Assembly (NCBI GenBank): GCA_036567785.1
Contig: DATCTV010000060.1
Coordinates: forward strand, 115,934-179,933
Direction: 5' to 3'
Source of the DNA: Desulfomonilia bacterium
Lineage (GTDB): Bacteria > Desulfobacterota > Desulfomonilia > UBA1062
DNA length: 64,000 bases
Shown here piece after piece: positions 44,235-54,174 of the stretch. Below the pieces are notes generated by a model, which was not told the DNA's origin, searched no databases, and saw only the letters and a list, made by a program, of their open reading frames with translations. The position numbers and the translations under genes are program-made. Every line of letters begins with the position of its first letter. Position 1 is the first letter of the stretch.

Positions 44235-44489
44235 ATGAAGGCAATTTTTGCACTGATAAAAAATCTTATTCTGCTTCCCATAAAGCTGGCGATGTTTGTC
44301 ATCACCCTTCCCTTAAAAATCATAAAGCTTGTCTTTTCGGTATTAGGTTCGATTACAAAGCTCATCTTCAAGGTTATAAAACTTTTCCTCAATCCTCTGG
44401 TTCTTCTTCTCGGACTCGGTGGAGCAGCAGCATTTGTTTTCAGCTGCGAGGAAAGACGTAAAAAAGTCCTCGGAATGCTCGGGCTGTAG
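44235..44489 (+). CDS. small membrane protein
   Basis: 84 residues, hydrophobic over most of the length, with Lys-punctuated stretches (LILLPIKLAMFVITLPLKII, then NPLVLLLGLGGAAAFVFSC) and a basic tail. Two or three amphipathic or membrane segments are likely. AGGAGG 8 bases before the ATG and a consensus promoter make it a real gene. No family recognised; similar small proteins are usually annotated only as hypothetical. Confidence 0.65.
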   Translation: MKAIFALIKNLILLPIKLAMFVITLPLKIIKLVFSVLGSITKLIFKVIKLFLNPLVLLLGLGGAAAFVFSCEERRKKVLGMLGL

Positions 44490-44499
44490 AATATTTACA

Positions 44500-44567
44500 G
44501 CCGGTATAACCGGCATACTTGTTTATGAATACATCACGGCCGCTTCCCTTTAAGGGAAGGGCCGTGA
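44500..44567 (+). terminator. two hairpins after the small membrane protein
   Basis: First, GCCGGT/ACCGGC at 44500-44514 followed by ATACTTGTTT. Second, a long stem from TCACGGCC (44534-44541) pairing with GGCCGTGA (44560-44567) and CTTCCCTT (44543-44550) with AAGGGAAG (44552-44559). The second has no T-run, so it may end transcription poorly. Confidence 0.45.
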
Positions 44568-44593
44568 ATATTTAGAATAATCCCCTGGAAACA

Positions 44594-45529
44594 ATGCCTA
44601 TTGAAAAGCTTATCGCAAATGGAATCAAAATCATTGATATCGATGAAAAGATCCATATACTTCAGGGGCTTAACAGGAGCCGTTCCCCTTACTCCAACTC
44701 TTTTCTGATCACTGACGGCATCAATATGCTCCTTGATACAGGCTGCGGAATCAGTATTATCGAGCCTCTTCTTCAGAGCATCAAAATCGATCAGGCGGTA
44801 CTGTCGCATTCACATCCCGACCACACATCGGGTTCATGGCTTTTAAACAATTCGGGTACAGGCATTTTCGTGCCTGAAGAAAACTCGGACTCAATAGGAA
44901 ACTCCGATAGCCTCGCAACCCGGATGGTGGGAAAAGAACTGTCTGAAGCATGGAAAACCCAGTATCTGCCCGCAACAGGATACAAGGACTTTACCTTTGC
45001 CGGGTCATTTTCCGAGGGACATGAATTTTTCACCGGCAAGATTACGCTTACCGCAATCTCCACCCCCGGGCATACAAACGATCATTACTGTCTGTGGGAA
45101 CCTGAGAGAAAGATCATATTCGGTTTCGATATAGACCTGAGCCCGTTCGGCCCCTGGTATGGAAACCCTGAAAGCGACATCGGCCTGTTTATAAAATCAA
45201 TTGCCAGAATAAGGGAACTGCCTTTTGAGACATACCTTTCTTCCCACGCAAAACCGGTCAGCAGGGCTCATGCTTTAAGGCGCCTGTCCGCTTATGAATC
45301 CGTAATCGATTTCAGGGACAGCCTCATCTTCGAACTTATGCCTCAGGATAGACCTGTGATCCCTTCTGACATAACATGGATTTCCCCCATTTACGGGTGC
45401 GACTATAAGAACAAAATGGATGAGATCCTCTTTTATGGAGAAACAAATATGGTCTTAAAGCATCTTCAAAGGCTTTATAATACGGGCAGGATAATGATGC
45501 AGGACGGGACCTTCATGAAAAGGGCCTGA
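44594..45529 (+). CDS. metallo-beta-lactamase-fold hydrolase
   Basis: 311 residues with the metal-binding SHSHPDHTSG (HxHxDH) near residue 75, a further His in TPGHTNDHYC and an Asp in FGFDIDLS; a final His in SSHAKPV completes the set. The fold hydrolyses or oxidises many substrates (glyoxalase II, lactonase, flavodiiron-like), so the substrate is unknown. It ends 2 bases before recC and is probably cotranscribed with recCBD; no link to repair is evident. Confidence 0.85.
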   Translation: MPIEKLIANGIKIIDIDEKIHILQGLNRSRSPYSNSFLITDGINMLLDTGCGISIIEPLLQSIKIDQAVLSHSHPDHTSGSWLLNNSGTGIFVPEENSDSIGNSDSLATRMVGKELSEAWKTQYLPATGYKDFTFAGSFSEGHEFFTGKITLTAISTPGHTNDHYCLWEPERKIIFGFDIDLSPFGPWYGNPESDIGLFIKSIARIRELPFETYLSSHAKPVSRAHALRRLSAYESVIDFRDSLIFELMPQDRPVIPSDITWISPIYGCDYKNKMDEILFYGETNMVLKHLQRLYNTGRIMMQDGTFMKRA

Positions 45530-45531
45530 AC

Positions 45532-48500
45532 ATGCCCGGCCTCTACCTGCATTCAGGAAACAGCTTATCAAGGCTTTCGGAAAGGCTTACGGACATCATC
45601 AGGATAAACCCTCCGGAAACACCCCTGGAGCCCGAAACAATACTTGTACAGAGCCGGGGCATGCAGAGATGGTTGTCAATGCGTTTGTCCGAAGGGCTGG
45701 GCATTGCTTCGAATTTCCGCTTCCCCTTCCCCAACGCCTTTATTAATGAGCTTTTCGAGCGTGTTCTCGGCTCAGCGCCTGATAAGAGATATGCTCCCGA
45801 ACGTCTTCTTTTTGCGGTAATGGGAATAATAGAGGCTGCAGGGGAAGAGAAGATTTTTAAGGCGCTTAAAAAATACATCTCAGGTGACGATACCGGCATC
45901 AGACTAGTACAGCTCTCGGAGCACATAGCGGATGCATTCGATCAGTACCTTATCTTCAGGCCTGAGATAATTCTTGGATGGGAAAACGACAAGAGGTTCT
46001 TTGCGGACGGCCAGGAAAAAGAGGCAGAGGAATGGCAGGCAATAATATGGAAAAAAATAATTTCCGGCCTTGGACCCCATCCCGCAGGTTTAAAGAGGGA
46101 TCTTATAGCAAGGCTCATCTCTGAAAAACCGCTTCATCATCCAGAGCGCATATCCATGTTCGGAATATCGCATCTTCCCAATTTCCATCTTGAAATACTG
46201 AAGGCTTACGCCTTGACTGCGGACGTGCATGTCTTCGTTCTCAATCCCTGCCGCCAGTACTGGATGGATATCGAATCCGAAAGGAATATCCTCGGAAAAG
46301 AAAAAAAGGCGGGGTTATCATCACAGGAACTGCATCTTGAGACAGGAAACAGCCTGCTTGCCTCTATGGGAAAGCAGGGCGGTGATTTTCTCGGGTACCT
46401 CTACGGCCAGGACGAAACGATAACGGATGAAGAGGGCCTCTGGGAAGAACCTGATGAAGCCACCGTCCTGGGCCGGATAAAAAAAGGCATACTCGACCTT
46501 TCAGACGGCAATGATTCCTCGAAACGCATGATAGACCCCCGCGACGAATCCATTGCCGTACATTCCTGCCACAGCCCGATGCGCGAAGTGGAGGTGCTCA
46601 GGGACAATATCCTGTCTATGTTCGAAAAGGACCCTTCACTCAAACCGGAAGAAATCCTCGTTATGTCGCCTGATATTAACATGTATGCGCCATATGTGGA
46701 GGCCGTATTCGGCGGCGAGACGGGTTCGGGGACATACATACCGTTTAACATTTCCGATACTCAGGAGATTGAAAGACCCCTCTCCGACGGTTTTTTCGGC
46801 CTGCTCGGCCTTTCCGACAGGCGCTTCAGGGCCTCTCATATCATCTCCCTGCTGGATGAGCCGGTAATAAGGACCAGATTCGACATAACAGATGATGAGA
46901 CCACCGTCATAAGGGAGTGGATAAGTGCAGCCTGCATACGCTGGGGGATAGATGCGGAAAACAGAAAAGGGCTGGGCTTCGACGCGACCGGCGAGAACAC
47001 ATGGCGGGCAGGCCTCGACAGTCTGCTCCTGGGATACGCCATGCCTGGCGGCATCCTCTACAAAGGCATCCTGACCGCTCACGGCATCGAGGGCGAGAGG
47101 GCCCACCTGCTGGGGAGATTCCTCACATTCACCGATATGGCGTTTCATTACGGCATGAGGCTTTCGGAAAAACTGGATCTTAACGAATGGAAAGATCTCC
47201 TTCTGAAAATGGTGGATGACATGCTCGATACCAGTGAATGCATTCAGGGGGCAGCAAGTCTCAGGTCCGCAATATCGGAGCTGGCGCAAACAAACGGTTA
47301 TCATGGCAGGCTTTGCATACAGGCAGTCGAGTACCTGATTAAGACCTCGATTAGAAAACCCGTAACGGGACGGTTCCTCACAAAAGGTGTTACATTCTGC
47401 TCTCTGCTTCCAATGAGGAGCATACCTATGAAGATCATCTGCCTCATCGGCATAAACGACGACGCCTATCCCAGGCAGGATATCCCCGCCGGATTCAACC
47501 TGATTCGTAAAAACCCCAGAAAGGGCGACCGCTCGCTGAGAGATGACGATAGGTACCTTTTCCTCGAATCCATTATTTCTGCAGGCAAGAGGCTATACAT
47601 AAGCTATACAGGACAGGACATACGGGACAATTCGAAGAGGCCGCCGTCAGTTCTGGTAAGCGAACTGCTTGACCATATAAAAGCTAATTTCTACATAGAC
47701 GGACTCAAAGAGGACGATCCGGATGAAAGAGACAAGGCCTTTGAAGACAGGTTCGTCACAAAACACAGACTTCAGGGGTTTTCCCCGAAATATTTCACGG
47801 GCGAAGACGGAAGGCTTTTCAGCTATTCGAAAGGCGACTGCGAAACCGCAAAGGCTCTTATCCGCAAGGATCCAATCCCCATAAAGCCGTTTATCTGCTC
47901 ACCTGTAAAGTGTGATCCTGCGGAATTCAGAAACCTTTCCGCAGAGACTCTCGCCGAGTTCTTCAGAAACCCTGTAAGGTTCTTCCTGAGAAGAAGGCTC
48001 GGTATAAGCATAAGGGGCAGCGATGAAGAGATCGAGGACAGGGAGGCCATAAAAACCGGCAGCCTCCAGAATTTCAAAATAAGCCAGACTATCGTGGAAA
48101 GCCTCATGAAGGAAACGGATCCCCTGCCCCTGCTTATGGCAAGCGGCCTGCTTCCGCATGGCTCGCTGGGAGAGGCCCTTTACAGGGAGCTTCTCGGACA
48201 GGCAAAAGAGCTGATCGCGACCGTGATGAATATTGCAGGCTCGGGCCCTACCGAGATTAAAGCTTTTGAATTGAACCATAACGGCCGTGTAATATCGGGC
48301 AGCTTCGAACTCAAAGGCGGGTGCCCGTTTTCCTTCAGGCCCTCTGTCATAAGTGCCAAGCATATCTTAAACGCCTGGCTTACGCATGTCATGTTCAACG
48401 TTCTCAATGAGGGCGGGACATCTCTCCTTGCAGGATTCGAGAAAAAGGATAAACAGCGCGTACCTGCCGTAATAAGATTCGGACCCCTCACGGATCCCGA

Positions 48501-48798
48501 AAAAACACTCGGGAACATTCTTGAACTTTTCTCATCCGGCATTTCCCGTCCTGTCCATTTCTTCCCCGAGATATCCATGAACTATGTCGAAAGCATAAGG
48601 AAAAAAGGCGAGGATAAGGCGTTCATAGCAGCAAAAAACGCATGGATCGGAAACGATTTCGATCAGGGAGAAAAGGATAAAGACCCTTATTACCTCATAT
48701 ATCCGGGCGAGACATCCCCCATAGACGAAGGCTTCAAGGAAGCAAGCGCAGCCTTCTTCAGCGAACTTCTTGAAAACTGCACGTGGGAAGAATTATGA
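45532..48798 (+). CDS. recC: exodeoxyribonuclease V gamma subunit RecC
   Basis: 1088 residues, close to the ~1122 of E. coli RecC. The N-terminus LYLHSGNSLSRLSERLTDII, LVQSRGMQRWLSMRLSEG and NFRFPFPNAFI are the RecC signature. RecC channels and scans DNA for Chi within the RecBCD helicase-nuclease. The gene order recC-recB-recD with overlaps of 4 and 8 bases is that of a complete RecBCD operon, without the ptrA of E. coli. Confidence 0.93.
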   Translation: MPGLYLHSGNSLSRLSERLTDIIRINPPETPLEPETILVQSRGMQRWLSMRLSEGLGIASNFRFPFPNAFINELFERVLGSAPDKRYAPERLLFAVMGIIEAAGEEKIFKALKKYISGDDTGIRLVQLSEHIADAFDQYLIFRPEIILGWENDKRFFADGQEKEAEEWQAIIWKKIISGLGPHPAGLKRDLIARLISEKPLHHPERISMFGISHLPNFHLEILKAYALTADVHVFVLNPCRQYWMDIESERNILGKEKKAGLSSQELHLETGNSLLASMGKQGGDFLGYLYGQDETITDEEGLWEEPDEATVLGRIKKGILDLSDGNDSSKRMIDPRDESIAVHSCHSPMREVEVLRDNILSMFEKDPSLKPEEILVMSPDINMYAPYVEAVFGGETGSGTYIPFNISDTQEIERPLSDGFFGLLGLSDRRFRASHIISLLDEPVIRTRFDITDDETTVIREWISAACIRWGIDAENRKGLGFDATGENTWRAGLDSLLLGYAMPGGILYKGILTAHGIEGERAHLLGRFLTFTDMAFHYGMRLSEKLDLNEWKDLLLKMVDDMLDTSECIQGAASLRSAISELAQTNGYHGRLCIQAVEYLIKTSIRKPVTGRFLTKGVTFCSLLPMRSIPMKIICLIGINDDAYPRQDIPAGFNLIRKNPRKGDRSLRDDDRYLFLESIISAGKRLYISYTGQDIRDNSKRPPSVLVSELLDHIKANFYIDGLKEDDPDERDKAFEDRFVTKHRLQGFSPKYFTGEDGRLFSYSKGDCETAKALIRKDPIPIKPFICSPVKCDPAEFRNLSAETLAEFFRNPVRFFLRRRLGISIRGSDEEIEDREAIKTGSLQNFKISQTIVESLMKETDPLPLLMASGLLPHGSLGEALYRELLGQAKELIATVMNIAGSGPTEIKAFELNHNGRVISGSFELKGGCPFSFRPSVISAKHILNAWLTHVMFNVLNEGGTSLLAGFEKKDKQRVPAVIRFGPLTDPEKTLGNILELFSSGISRPVHFFPEISMNYVESIRKKGEDKAFIAAKNAWIGNDFDQGEKDKDPYYLIYPGETSPIDEGFKEASAAFFSELLENCTWEEL

Positions 48799-51700
48799 TT
48801 TTCGACCTTGAAAAAATTCCCCTTCACGGCGTTCATCTGATCGAAGCCAGCGCAGGCACAGGAAAGACATACTCGATAGAAGGGCTCTACATAAGGCTCA
48901 TAGAAAGCGGTCTGAGGCCGGATCAGATACTCGTGGTAACGTTCACCGAGGCCGCTACATCGGAATTGAGGGACAGGATTCGCACGCGCCTCAGAAAAAA
49001 TCAGTCCATGCGGGAAAAAGAGGGCGACAGCGGAAAGGCCGGTCTCCTGCGCTCTGCCGTACTTGCTTTCGATACTGCGGCCATATTCACCATACACGGG
49101 TTCTGCTACCGCATGCTGAACGAGATGGCCTTTGAAACGGGCTCCGCATATGCACTCGAACTCATCACGGATCAGACGGACATCGCAATGGATACGGTCT
49201 GGGACTTCTTCAGGAAATATATCTACAATCTGCCGCAGGAGTACCTCGCCAGGGCTAAGCTGTCTCCAGACGATTTCCTGAAAACAGCCCGCATGGCAGG
49301 CCCGGGAACACGCATAATCCCAGAGGTTGCAAGGCCCGGCATCGAAAGCGGGATAGTCTCTGCCAAGACAGCATACAGCGATATCCAGGCGACATGGAAG
49401 CAGTCGAGGCATCAGGTCTGCGGCATACTCGAGACATCAAGTCTCCTGAACAGAAAATCCTACCAGAGAAAAACAGTCGCAAAAGCCATAGAGGAAATGG
49501 ACGGTTTTGTTGAAGATGGTTTCACCACGGTCCTATTCGACAGGTTCAAATATTTCAGACATTCTTTTATGGCGGAAATGTCGAACAGGGCGGAAATTCA
49601 CATCGACAGGCCGCTTCACCCGTTTTTCGAACACTGTGACGGTTTTGCCGAGATTTTCACCGGACTGAACGATGCATTCAATGCCATGACAATATGGCTC
49701 AAGCGTAAGTTCACAGACTTTTATATGAGCAACATGCCTCTTAAAAAGGAATCGCTCGGCAGTCTTCATTTCGACGACCTGCTCCTCAAGATGAGGCAGG
49801 CGCTCGCTTCAGGCGGCGAAGGCATGAAGAACGCCGTGAGGGAGAAATTCAAGGCCGCGCTCATTGACGAATTCCAGGACACTGACCCCGTGCAGTGGGA
49901 GATATTCAGCACGATTTTCTCGGACGGCACGATGTACCTCATCGGTGACCCCAAACAGTCCATATACGGCTTCAGGGGTGCTGACATATTCACATATCTA
50001 GATGCCAAGAAGGGCATTCCCGAAAAAAACATCCACCGGCTCGATACGAACCGCAGGTCTGTAAGCCCTCTGGTGGAAGCGGTCAACAGGCTGTTCGCAA
50101 AAGGGCCGTTCGGTCATGCGGGCATACCTTATGAAAGGGTCGAGCCCTATGGAAAAGAGCCGCAGACAGGGCTCACAGGAGAGCCTCTCAGGATATGGAC
50201 GCTGGGAGACCCCTCAGCGGAAATGAACAAGGATGATGCTGCACGACAGGCGGCTGAGGCGGTTGCGGCCGAGGCGGCCAGACTCATAAACATTGAACAC
50301 CTGCGGCCGGGATACATAGCCGTGCTTTCACGCAAATGGCGACAGGCAGATCTTGTCCGTGATGCCCTTGTCCGTCGAGGCATAAAGTGCATCATAACGA
50401 GCGATGAAAAAGTCTTTTCAAGCCCGGAGGCTCTGTTGATGAGACTCTTCCTCGACGCAGCAAGGGAACCTTCCAGGTTCGACCTTATAAAGGCATGTCT
50501 GGCAAGCCCCCTTTTCGGTATGTCGGCTGATGAACTGGCGACACTTGATGAAGATTCCGTCGCCAGGGATGTTCTTATAACCGGATTTCTGCAATATCAC
50601 GAGCTCTGGAGGGACTATGGTTTCATGCGCATGTTCAGGGAGTTCTACGGCGGCGGTGCGAGAGAAAGGCTTGCCGCGCTGCCCGGGGCCGAGCGGAGGC
50701 TTACGAACATGCAGCACCTGGCCGAGCTTCTGCACCTGGCCGAGACCTCCGGTAAAACCGGAATGGATTCCCTGATAGTCTGGCTGAACGAGAAGACTGG
50801 CGGAAATACCGGATCCGGCGAATCCGAGCTGAGGCTTGAAAGCGACGAGGATGCGGTAATTATAACCACGGTCCACAAGAGCAAGGGCCTGCAGTACCCG
50901 GTGGTCTTCATCCCGTTCGCCTGGGACGAAACCGATACAAAAGACGTCGTCTTCAATGACAGCGGTACGCGCGTCCTCGACCTGGGCTCCGAGGATATGG
51001 CATTGAACAGACAAAAAAGCACCGAAGAATCCATGCAGGAGAGCATGCGCCTTCTGTACGTGGCGCTCACACGCGCGACCGACAGGTGCTATCTGATGAA
51101 CTGCAATATCCACAGGAGCTATAATACGGCGCTTGAAACGCTTCTGCTGGGCGAAGACGCATCATCGCTCAACTCGGATTACATAAGACTCGAACCTGCA
51201 CCGCAAACAGATGTCATAAAAAGTGTACCCCCTGAAAAGGCAGCACCTGAACTTGCTGCAAGGCAGTTCGAGGCAGGCATTGACATGAGCTTCGGCATCA
51301 TGAGCTATACATCGCTCAGCAAGGGCGTTTATTCGGAAGGCCGCGATGTGGATGCATCCACCAACCGCCGCGGAGACCAGCCCGCGGGCCTCGGCATACC
51401 GTCCATGCCCAAAGGCGCTGCAACCGGCAACATGCTCCATGAAGTAATGGAGCTTATCGACTTTAAAAATCCGGATGCAGACCTCATCAAAGAGGTAATG
51501 AAAAGACACGGTTTCGATGAGAAGTGGCTCGATGCTGTAAGTTTAATTATACAAAACGTCCTTTCAGTGGAGGTTGAGCCGGGTTCCAGGCTGGAAGGCA
51601 TAGGCATGGATAAAAGGCTTTCGGAACTCGAATTCATGCTTCCAGTCGCAAGCCTTGACTCACAGCACCTGAACCCGGTCTTGAAACGTTCATATATGGA

Positions 51701-52109
51701 CACCGACCTGAAGTCCATCCTCGAGGCGCTCGACATAAAACCTTCGCGCGGGTTTTTAAGGGGTTTCATTGATCTCGTGTTTGAACTGAACTGCAAGTTC
51801 TACATCGTCGACTGGAAATCGAACTATCTCGGACCCGAGCCGGAAGACTATGGTGATGAAGCCTTGAAAAATGAAATGACCGCCGAATATTATGTGCTGC
51901 AGTACCATATCTATACCCTGGCCCTTCACAGATACCTCATGCTGAGGCTCCCCGGATACAGCTATGAAAGACATTTCGGCGGAGTGCTCTATATCTTTCT
52001 AAGGGGCGTGAATAATAAGAAGCAGACCGGTATATACCGCGCAAGGCCTGATGAGAAAACCGTCGGCGCGCTGGCCGCCGGACTGCTGGGGGAGATGGAC
52101 AATGTCTGA
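48795..52109 (+). CDS. recB: exodeoxyribonuclease V beta subunit RecB
   Basis: About 1104 residues from ATG 48795, overlapping the recC stop (ATGA). UvrD-type helicase motifs: EASAGTGKT at 17-25, DEFQDTDPVQWEIF, GDPKQSIYGFRGAD and LYVALTRATDRC. The nuclease domain near the C-terminus is intact, with GNMLHEVMELIDF, GFIDLVFE and the catalytic IVDWKSN (D1006, K1008). RecB is a 3'-5' helicase and the nuclease of RecBCD, resecting double-strand breaks and loading RecA. Confidence 0.95.
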   Translation: MIFDLEKIPLHGVHLIEASAGTGKTYSIEGLYIRLIESGLRPDQILVVTFTEAATSELRDRIRTRLRKNQSMREKEGDSGKAGLLRSAVLAFDTAAIFTIHGFCYRMLNEMAFETGSAYALELITDQTDIAMDTVWDFFRKYIYNLPQEYLARAKLSPDDFLKTARMAGPGTRIIPEVARPGIESGIVSAKTAYSDIQATWKQSRHQVCGILETSSLLNRKSYQRKTVAKAIEEMDGFVEDGFTTVLFDRFKYFRHSFMAEMSNRAEIHIDRPLHPFFEHCDGFAEIFTGLNDAFNAMTIWLKRKFTDFYMSNMPLKKESLGSLHFDDLLLKMRQALASGGEGMKNAVREKFKAALIDEFQDTDPVQWEIFSTIFSDGTMYLIGDPKQSIYGFRGADIFTYLDAKKGIPEKNIHRLDTNRRSVSPLVEAVNRLFAKGPFGHAGIPYERVEPYGKEPQTGLTGEPLRIWTLGDPSAEMNKDDAARQAAEAVAAEAARLINIEHLRPGYIAVLSRKWRQADLVRDALVRRGIKCIITSDEKVFSSPEALLMRLFLDAAREPSRFDLIKACLASPLFGMSADELATLDEDSVARDVLITGFLQYHELWRDYGFMRMFREFYGGGARERLAALPGAERRLTNMQHLAELLHLAETSGKTGMDSLIVWLNEKTGGNTGSGESELRLESDEDAVIITTVHKSKGLQYPVVFIPFAWDETDTKDVVFNDSGTRVLDLGSEDMALNRQKSTEESMQESMRLLYVALTRATDRCYLMNCNIHRSYNTALETLLLGEDASSLNSDYIRLEPAPQTDVIKSVPPEKAAPELAARQFEAGIDMSFGIMSYTSLSKGVYSEGRDVDASTNRRGDQPAGLGIPSMPKGAATGNMLHEVMELIDFKNPDADLIKEVMKRHGFDEKWLDAVSLIIQNVLSVEVEPGSRLEGIGMDKRLSELEFMLPVASLDSQHLNPVLKRSYMDTDLKSILEALDIKPSRGFLRGFIDLVFELNCKFYIVDWKSNYLGPEPEDYGDEALKNEMTAEYYVLQYHIYTLALHRYLMLRLPGYSYERHFGGVLYIFLRGVNNKKQTGIYRARPDEKTVGALAAGLLGEMDNV

Positions 52110-53859
52110 AGAAGCATTCGCCCAAATAGACCTCCACCTTGCCGGGCTGATAGAGAGGCTTTCCGGCAGCCGTACGGCTGGGTCAGCGGCAGCGCTCGCA
52201 GGCAGGGCCTTGAGCGAGCGTAACATCTGCGCAGACCTTGCCGGATACGCTGGCAGAGAAATTGAAAGCATCGGAGTCTTGCCCGATGCCGCGTCATGGG
52301 AAAAGGAGCTTCTGGCTTCAGGCGTCGTGAGCCAAGGTGATGATATCGCCCCTCTCGTACTCGATAACGCGGGCAGGCTCTACCTGATGAGATATTTCCT
52401 GTATGAACAGAGACTTGCCGGTAGAATTCTTTCGCTCGCATCACAGCCTGTATGTTTTGACGCGCGCAGGCTCAGAGAAGGCCTCGCCAGACTCTTCCCC
52501 GGAAATGCAGATGAGATCGACTGGCAGAAGATCGCCTCCATAGCCGCGGCCACAAGGAGCTTTTCCGTTATCACGGGCGGGCCGGGAACGGGCAAGACCA
52601 CGACCGTGGCCAGGATACTCTGCCTTATCCTGGAGCAGGACCCCTCGCTTAAGATAGCCCTTGCCGCGCCCACCGGAAAGGCCGCCAAGCGTCTGGGCGA
52701 GGCGGTGTCGAATGCGCTCGGCGCGCTCGACTGCGAAAAGAGCATAAAAGACGCCGTACCGTACGAGGCCCTGACCATTCACCGTCTCATAGGGCTTGGC
52801 AGCGACCCGTCCAGACCTGCATACAACGAGAAAAGGCCCCTTGCTGCAGACGTCATCGTCATCGACGAGGCCTCCATGGTGTCTCTGCCGCTCATGTCAA
52901 GGCTTGTTTCGGCCATGAAGAACGGCTCGCGCCTTATACTCCTTGGCGACAGGGACCAGCTCTCTTCTGTCGAGGCAGGCTTCGTGCTTGGCGACATATG
53001 TGATAACGGAACCGTCCATGAATATTCGAGGGAATTCTCCCTGCTAGTGAAAGACCTGACAAGCCATGAACTACAGCACGGCGGAAAATCCCTGCAGGAT
53101 TCCATTGTCGAACTCAGGAAGAACTACCGCTTCTCTTCGTCTTCCGGGATTGGCCTTTTGAGCACATGCATAAAAGAGGGCCGCTTCAGAGCCGGAATGC
53201 CGGAGCAGGATGGCGGCGTTGTCATCAGGCCTTCGCCCGGAAGGGCCGGGATAAGAAAGGCACTTGCCGAAACCGTGATAGAGCGCTTCTCGCCGTACAT
53301 AAAGGCCAGGGACATGGGTGAAAAGCTCGATCTTTTCAACTCGTTCAGGATACTGTGTGCGCTGCGTGAAGGCCCTTACGGCGTATCGGGCATGAATGCG
53401 GCTGTCGAGGGCATACTAGCCTCGGCCGGACTTATCTCTCCCCGCGGCGAATACTATGATATGATGCCTGTCATGATAACCAGAAATGACTACACGTTGA
53501 GGCTCTTTAACGGTGACATAGGCATAGTTGCGAAGAGGCCGGACGGCAGGCTGGAGGCATGGTTCTCCCAGACATCAGGCAATGTGCAGACGATTAGGAA
53601 TATCCCGGTGGCAAGGCTTCCGGAGAACGAACCCGTCTTTGCCATGACTGTCCACAAGTCGCAGGGCTCGGAATTTGATAATGTCCTTCTTATCCTGCCC
53701 GAAAAGGATTCCGAGGTGCTCACAAAAGAGCTCATCTACACCGGGATCACCCGCGCCAGAAACACCCTTGAGATATGGACGAATCCCGATATTCTGGAGA
53801 CTGCTTCGAAAAGGACAGCACTCAGAGCAAGCGGCCTCAGGTATGCACTATGGGAATAA
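52102..53859 (+). CDS. recD: exodeoxyribonuclease V alpha subunit RecD
   Basis: 585 residues from ATG 52102, overlapping recB by 8 bases. N-terminal helical domain, then Walker A GGPGTGKTTTVARIL (~160-170), DEASMVSLPLM (motif II), GDRDQLSSVEAG (motif III) and a C-terminal FAMTVHKSQGSEFD with YTGITRAR. RecD is the fast 5'-3' helicase of RecBCD. Size and motifs fit RecD1 proper rather than the longer RecD2. Confidence 0.95.
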   Translation: MSEEAFAQIDLHLAGLIERLSGSRTAGSAAALAGRALSERNICADLAGYAGREIESIGVLPDAASWEKELLASGVVSQGDDIAPLVLDNAGRLYLMRYFLYEQRLAGRILSLASQPVCFDARRLREGLARLFPGNADEIDWQKIASIAAATRSFSVITGGPGTGKTTTVARILCLILEQDPSLKIALAAPTGKAAKRLGEAVSNALGALDCEKSIKDAVPYEALTIHRLIGLGSDPSRPAYNEKRPLAADVIVIDEASMVSLPLMSRLVSAMKNGSRLILLGDRDQLSSVEAGFVLGDICDNGTVHEYSREFSLLVKDLTSHELQHGGKSLQDSIVELRKNYRFSSSSGIGLLSTCIKEGRFRAGMPEQDGGVVIRPSPGRAGIRKALAETVIERFSPYIKARDMGEKLDLFNSFRILCALREGPYGVSGMNAAVEGILASAGLISPRGEYYDMMPVMITRNDYTLRLFNGDIGIVAKRPDGRLEAWFSQTSGNVQTIRNIPVARLPENEPVFAMTVHKSQGSEFDNVLLILPEKDSEVLTKELIYTGITRARNTLEIWTNPDILETASKRTALRASGLRYALWE

Positions 53860-53923
53860 GATATCAAAGGATACTTGGGATTATGTCCTTTAATGTTAAT
53901 ACAAATTTATTAGGAGGAAATGA

Positions 53924-54025
53924 ATGGAATTAACAAAAAGAGAACAAAAGATATTATCGCCAAATTATTATAAGAAGCTAAGGCTTTCTCTCTGGCTCGG
54001 GATTTTATTATTCTGCAGGCCTTGA
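53924..54025 (+). other. short ORF in the 315-base recD-AKR gap
   Basis: TAGGAGG lies 7 bases before ATG 53924, which opens a 33-residue frame (MELTKREQKILSPNYYKKLR then a hydrophobic LSLWLGILLFC and a stop). It may be a tiny membrane peptide or the stump of a deleted gene. The rest of the gap up to 54174 shows nothing I can name. Confidence 0.3.
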
Positions 54026-54174
54026 TCCATGACAAATTGACCATTTCGTCTCATTTCACGGTCTGATACATAAGGTCTTCCAAGAAAAAAGCAATAAGGT
54101 GTATTAATTGTCAGGTGCTGAATATGGGACCTGGGAACAAGTCCGGGTTTAATGATAAAGTATCAGGAGGCGTT

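Noticed and set aside
46636..47304. 222-codon minus-strand ORF, and similar long minus ORFs at 48690-49412 and 50418-51113
   Set aside because: Antisense to recC and recB, whose motifs are continuous; no recognisable domains.
53924..54025. 33-residue ORF as a proper small protein gene
   Set aside because: Kept only as a low-confidence ORF: a good ribosome site but no conserved features, and it could be a gene stump.
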